Below, one piece after another: positions 14,282-18,421 of a stretch of 18,421 nucleotides of DNA (position 1 is the first letter of the stretch; each line of letters starts with the position of its first letter). Position numbers and translations under genes: made by a program. The notes beneath the pieces are model-generated. The model saw only the letters and a list, made by a program, of their open reading frames with translations. It searched no databases and was not told the DNA's origin. Origin of the DNA: Nitrososphaeraceae archaeon (GTDB taxonomy: Archaea > Thermoproteota > Nitrososphaeria > Nitrososphaerales > Nitrososphaeraceae); the NCBI GenBank assembly GCA_025449515.1, contig JANWJI010000111.1:1-18421 (forward strand), in the 5' to 3' direction.

Positions 14282-17200
14282 GTGACGATAATAGAGGATT
14301 CTGAAATTTATCTAAAGGATATTCAAATGCCAAAATATTATCTAAACAATCAACGTAATATTTTGAGAAATATCCAAAATAACTTCGAACTTGCTAGTAG
14401 AGCACGCAAGAAAGGATTAGATGTTTCAGATAAAGTTGAATCCAAAATTGCTTATGACTTGTCGGATAGGGTCGCAAAAATGCACAATATTGATATAGCA
14501 AATCGATTGCGTGTGTTACTCGCCCAAACTAGCAAAGAGAAGGCAACACTCAAGATTGCCGAAGAAATTGCCTTAGGAGAATATGGTACTGGCGATCTTA
14601 GAACTAGATTGGATAATGCTGTTCGTGTCAGTTTAGCAGTAGTCACAGAAGGTGTAACAGTTGCTCCATTGCAAGGAATCTCTGATGTTCAAATAAAAAA
14701 TAACATAGATGGTAGTAAATATCTTTCAATTTCGTTTGCCGGTCCTATTCGGTCAGCAGGGGGCACAGAGGCAGCATTGACGATGTTGATAGCAGATCAT
14801 GTTAGAAAAGTCGTCGAGTTAGATAAATATGTAGCAAACTCATATGATGATGAAATAGGAAGGTTTCTTGAAGAATTACGAATTTATGAACGAGAGGTAG
14901 GGAATTTTCAGTTTAAAGTGTTAGATGAGGATGTAATTGGGTGCATAACTAATTTACCAGTAGAGCTAGATGGTGTAGATACTGATCCAGTAGAGGTTGT
15001 TGGTCATAGGAATATGAGAAGAATTTCTACTGATCGAGTTCGTGGAGGTGCCTTACGAGTAATGAACGACGGCTTAATCGGGAGAAGTAGAAAGTTACTC
15101 AAAATTGTTGAGCTATTAGGATTAGACGGTTGGTGTTGGCTTGGAAATCTCAAAGGTGCGATCCAAACAGGTAATGAGGATGCCGTAAATCATAGAATGT
15201 CTGAGGTAATTACGGGAAGACCGGTGCTTTCTATGACAAAGAAAATTGGAGGTTTTAGATTAAGATACGGTAGGTGTTATAATACTGGTTTTGCAACTGT
15301 AGGAATTCATCCAACAATACCCATTTTATTGAATCATGCTATTGTGGTAGGAACACAAATTAAGATGGATGTACCAGGAAAGGCATCCACAATAGCACTT
15401 GTGGATGCTATAGAAGCCCCAATTGTTAGACTTAACGACGGCAGTGTTTTACAAGTATCCTCATTAGAACAAGCCGTAAAAATTAGATCGAATGTTGAAA
15501 AAATACTTTATCTTGGAGATATACTGATAAGTTATGGTGACTTTCTTGAAAACAATGCACAGTTACTTCCTGCTAGCTATGTAGAAGAAATCTGGGCTTT
15601 AGAATTACAGTCAAAACTTGGATCTATTCATTCATCTTCAATTAATAATGAATCAATCCACGAACGATTAATTCAATTGTCAAGGAAACCTTTAGTCGTA
15701 CTTCCTACTGTTGAAGAAGCCTTTGACATTAGTAAGGGGCTTGGCATTCCTTTGCATCCAAGATATTCCTTCTTTTGGGATTCTGTTACCATAGAAGATG
15801 TCATACTCTTGAATGAGAAACTGGAAGAGAGTCAAGTTTCTATTGATGATACTACTCTACATTTACATATTACTAATCCTAGATTAAAGGACATTTTAGA
15901 GCGACTTGGAGTTGATCATTCAATAAGGAATGGGGTCTTAGTGATAAACGATTTGGAACAAATTTATTCTCTAAAAAATTTATTGCTTAAGACAAATAAA
16001 ACGAAAAATCAGATCTCTTCTATTAGGAGTAATATAGAGGATACAAAAAATGCAATTGAATTTGTTTCTAAGATCTCTGGTGTCACACTTATGCCAAAAT
16101 TTGCATCCTCGATAGCAGTAAGGGTGGGCCGTCCTGAAAAAGCTGCTGAACGTAAAATGAAACCTCCTGTTCATGTACTCTTTCCTGTCGGATCTAAAGG
16201 CGGTGCAACGCGCGATCTTCTGAAAGCATTAAAGGATCAATCATTTTATGCAGAAATTGCGAACAGATATTGTAATAACTGCAAACTTCCATCTATTGGT
16301 ATACGTTGCAGTAAATGCGGTGCGGATACTCCAATACGGAATTTATGTACAGTTTGTAAAGAGGAAGTTACTGAGAATCCGAGTAGAATGAGATGTCGTA
16401 GATGTGGTAAAGATTGTAGAACTTATTCCCCAGTTAGCTATCCATTAAAAGTAATGATTGAAAAAGCACAACAAAAGCTTGGTATCAAAGTATCTGAACC
16501 ACTGAAAGGAGTTAAGATGCTTATGAGTAAGGATAAAGCTGCTGAACCATTGGAAAAAGGAATTTTGAGAAAAAAACATAGTATATATACTTTTAAGGAT
16601 GGCACTATCAGATTCGATGCAACAAATGAACCATTGACTCACTTCAAACCCAAATGGATAATGACTGACATAGAAAAATTGAAAGATTTGGGATATACTA
16701 GAGATTATCTTGATCATGAATTGATTTCGCCAAACCAACTGGTTGAACTATTAATGCAAGATGTCGTAATACCTATTGATTGCGCCAAACATCTACTCAA
16801 TGTAGCCAAATTTGTAGATGAAGAACTTGTAAAAATATATCATTTAGAACCTTGTTATAACGCATCCTCTATTGATGATCTAATAGGCCAACTTATTGTT
16901 GGATTGGCGCCACATACATCCGTGGGTATAGTGGGAAGAATTATTGGTTTTACCAATTCGCAAGTATGTTTGGCATCTCCAATCTGGCATTCTGCAAAAC
17001 GTAGGGATTGTGATGGTGACGCAGATTCTATAATGCTATTGATGGATGCTTTCTTAAATTTCTCGAATGATTTTTTGCCTGATAAGATTGGTGGTCTTAT
17101 GGACGCTCCATTATTGATTCAACCAACAGTATTGCCATATGAAGTACAAAGACAGGCTCATAACTTGGATATCTCTCAAATCTATCCATTAGAATTCTAT

Positions 17201-17764
17201 GAGGCTACATGGAAACGAGGCAAAGCTGCAGACTTTGTCTCTAAAATAGAGACTGTAAAAAACAGGATTGGAAAGGAAAATCAGTTCTTTGGTTATTTGT
17301 TTACACATATTACAGACTTTTTGACAACTAGTGTACCTCGTAGTGCATACTCAACTCTTGGTACTATGGATGAAAAATTAGATATGCAAATCGCTACTGC
17401 AAAGTTGATTAATGCAGTAGATACTGATGAAGTGGTATCAATGGTACTGACTACACATATATTACCAGATATTATGGGTAATATGAGATCGTATTCTTCA
17501 CAAGGTTTTAGATGTAGTTATTGTGGAGAGAAATATCGTAGAGTGCCACTTATTGGTAGATGTATTAGGTGTGATAATGAATTATTACAAACAGTTACCC
17601 GTGGATCGGTAGAAAAATACATGGGTATTGCTGCAAATATGTGTAATCAATTTAAAATGAATGATTATCTTCAAAGTAGAATAGAATCCTTGATGACGGA
17701 ATTGAAACTGACCTTCAAAGAAGAGAAAAAAGAACAATCAACGTTAATGGAATTTATGGATTGA
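14282..17764 (+). CDS. polC: DNA polymerase D large subunit DP2
   Basis: Catalytic subunit of replicative family-D polymerase, a two-barrel enzyme related in its core to multisubunit RNA polymerase. At 1160 aa it is full length and carries no intein. The N-terminal domain is recognisable by the segment ending SISFAGPIRSAGGTEAAL. A Cys-rich zinc region has C664, C667, C676, C679, C689, C692, C705, C708 and C712. The catalytic loop RDCDGDADS (D909, D911, D913, D915) holds the metal-binding Asp residues. The C-terminal zinc module has C1078, C1081, C1094 and C1097. The tail ends QSTLMEFMD (1152-1160), a PCNA-interacting peptide with Met in place of the last aromatic residue. The GTG start is backed by a Shine-Dalgarno site overlapping the upstream stop. 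The partner DP1 lies about 4 kb away across the origin. Confidence 0.96.
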   Translation: MTIIEDSEIYLKDIQMPKYYLNNQRNILRNIQNNFELASRARKKGLDVSDKVESKIAYDLSDRVAKMHNIDIANRLRVLLAQTSKEKATLKIAEEIALGEYGTGDLRTRLDNAVRVSLAVVTEGVTVAPLQGISDVQIKNNIDGSKYLSISFAGPIRSAGGTEAALTMLIADHVRKVVELDKYVANSYDDEIGRFLEELRIYEREVGNFQFKVLDEDVIGCITNLPVELDGVDTDPVEVVGHRNMRRISTDRVRGGALRVMNDGLIGRSRKLLKIVELLGLDGWCWLGNLKGAIQTGNEDAVNHRMSEVITGRPVLSMTKKIGGFRLRYGRCYNTGFATVGIHPTIPILLNHAIVVGTQIKMDVPGKASTIALVDAIEAPIVRLNDGSVLQVSSLEQAVKIRSNVEKILYLGDILISYGDFLENNAQLLPASYVEEIWALELQSKLGSIHSSSINNESIHERLIQLSRKPLVVLPTVEEAFDISKGLGIPLHPRYSFFWDSVTIEDVILLNEKLEESQVSIDDTTLHLHITNPRLKDILERLGVDHSIRNGVLVINDLEQIYSLKNLLLKTNKTKNQISSIRSNIEDTKNAIEFVSKISGVTLMPKFASSIAVRVGRPEKAAERKMKPPVHVLFPVGSKGGATRDLLKALKDQSFYAEIANRYCNNCKLPSIGIRCSKCGADTPIRNLCTVCKEEVTENPSRMRCRRCGKDCRTYSPVSYPLKVMIEKAQQKLGIKVSEPLKGVKMLMSKDKAAEPLEKGILRKKHSIYTFKDGTIRFDATNEPLTHFKPKWIMTDIEKLKDLGYTRDYLDHELISPNQLVELLMQDVVIPIDCAKHLLNVAKFVDEELVKIYHLEPCYNASSIDDLIGQLIVGLAPHTSVGIVGRIIGFTNSQVCLASPIWHSAKRRDCDGDADSIMLLMDAFLNFSNDFLPDKIGGLMDAPLLIQPTVLPYEVQRQAHNLDISQIYPLEFYEATWKRGKAADFVSKIETVKNRIGKENQFFGYLFTHITDFLTTSVPRSAYSTLGTMDEKLDMQIATAKLINAVDTDEVVSMVLTTHILPDIMGNMRSYSSQGFRCSYCGEKYRRVPLIGRCIRCDNELLQTVTRGSVEKYMGIAANMCNQFKMNDYLQSRIESLMTELKLTFKEEKKEQSTLMEFMD

Positions 17765-17973
17765 CTACGCTTATTACTCTACATTTTCTTGAATTAACAA
17801 CTCCTTACAATCTGAAGTCAAAATACTAAACATGTAAAAAATGTACACCAGCTTCAGTACAATGATCACTTGTACGATCAAATATTTATGATCAATAAAA
17901 TAGCTAAATAATTTTAGTACTAATATAAGCTTCCCATAAATACTCGTTTTCCATTCTACTAGTTGATTCTATT

Positions 17974-18267
17974 ATGAAATACAGAAGTAGAACTGACATA
18001 GTTAAATTGATACTTGAGGCTGCGAATGGAGGTGGGGCTAATAAATCAAAGTTGATGTACAAAGCATTCCTATCGTTTGCACAGTTAAAGGAGTATGTGA
18101 CACTTCTACTTGAAAATGGATTATTAGGATATGAAGAAGGTAATCATTTCTATAGAACAACCGATAAAGGTATGCGCCTATTGCAAATATATAATCGAAT
18201 GGAGGAGCTAACTCTGGTTATTAAATGTGGTAAAGAGGCACAAAAATTTGATTACCACACTTTTTAA
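17974..18267 (+). CDS. Small winged-helix DNA-binding protein, second copy
   Basis: 97 aa, clearly paralogous to the protein at 4938-5201. Both begin MKYRSRT, share ILEAANGG and MYKAFLS-AQL-EY in the helix-turn-helix, and share the wing ending TT-KG. It differs by one extra residue in the turn (GGGANKSK) and a longer tail ending IKCGKEAQKFDYHTF. The fold is the HTH_45/PadR-like winged helix without an effector domain. The ATG start is supported by the alignment with the first copy, and an AT string (CATAAATAC at about 17935-17943) could be its TATA box. The upstream gap holds three GATCA pentamers (17864, 17876 and 17890). It follows DP2 after about 210 bp and probably has its own promoter. 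The targets are unknown. Confidence 0.85.
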   Translation: MKYRSRTDIVKLILEAANGGGANKSKLMYKAFLSFAQLKEYVTLLLENGLLGYEEGNHFYRTTDKGMRLLQIYNRMEELTLVIKCGKEAQKFDYHTF

Positions 18268-18421
18268 TCCATATTTTGTTCATTATGGTTAATAATTCAA
18301 GACTGCTTGTATATAATGATTGTAGGTCTATTTCATTATGTAACGTTATCCTAATCAATTTGCTGTGAGTAACAATTACAAGAGTTGAGTTGTACTCTCT
18401 GATTGTATATATATATTGTAA

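Noticed and set aside
17000..17030. Possible intein at the DP2 catalytic loop, a known insertion site in Pyrococcus
   Set aside because: The reading frame runs directly through RDCDGDADS with no insertion.
17862..17894. Three GATCA pentamers upstream of the second winged-helix gene
   Set aside because: The spacing is irregular (12 and 14 bp) and the motif is too short to separate from chance, so it is mentioned only as context.

Overview
The window is AT-rich archaeal chromosome, most likely from the Nitrososphaerota (Thaumarchaeota). CdvA (the ESCRT-type division protein) occurs together with both subunits of family-D DNA polymerase. That pairing is typical of Thaumarchaeota and relatives: most Euryarchaeota lack CdvA and Crenarchaeota lack PolD. 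Short winged-helix proteins of the HTH_45 type, the archaeal lipid enzyme GGGP synthase, many TTG/GTG starts and TATA boxes about 26 bp before start codons fit the same picture. The low GC suggests a Nitrosocosmicus- or Nitrosopumilus-like member. The genus is a guess.

Layout, left to right. After about 390 bp without a recognisable gene comes FEN1 (+), tail-to-tail with a 544-aa two-domain ThyX-like protein (-). Next are an unrecognised 232-aa protein with a Cys-rich tail (-), CdvA (+), a small winged-helix regulator (-), AMP-forming acetyl-CoA synthetase (+), a CbiE-type cobalamin methyltransferase (+) and a SpoIIM/DUF95 membrane protein (-). The SpoIIM gene diverges from the PolD small subunit DP1 (+), which overlaps tail-to-tail with Orc1/Cdc6 (-).

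Upstream of orc1 lies a roughly 600-bp AT-rich non-coding region that I interpret as a replication origin. It holds four origin recognition box (ORB) matches, two of them very strong, a TTAATTAA-rich stretch and several perfect palindromes. On its far side are a membrane-anchored coiled-coil/winged-helix protein (-) and a 124-aa HTH-like protein (-), which has a perfect 16-bp palindrome just upstream of its start. An operon of GGGP synthase and the PolD large subunit DP2 (+) follows. The window closes with a second copy of the small winged-helix regulator (+).

Together this is an origin-linked replication block: initiator, origin, both PolD subunits, flap endonuclease, a putative thymidylate synthase and a cell-division protein within 18 kb. 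The least described parts are the origin architecture and the two origin-adjacent genes, especially the membrane-tethered DNA-binding protein. I see no tRNA, rRNA, CRISPR array or insertion sequence.
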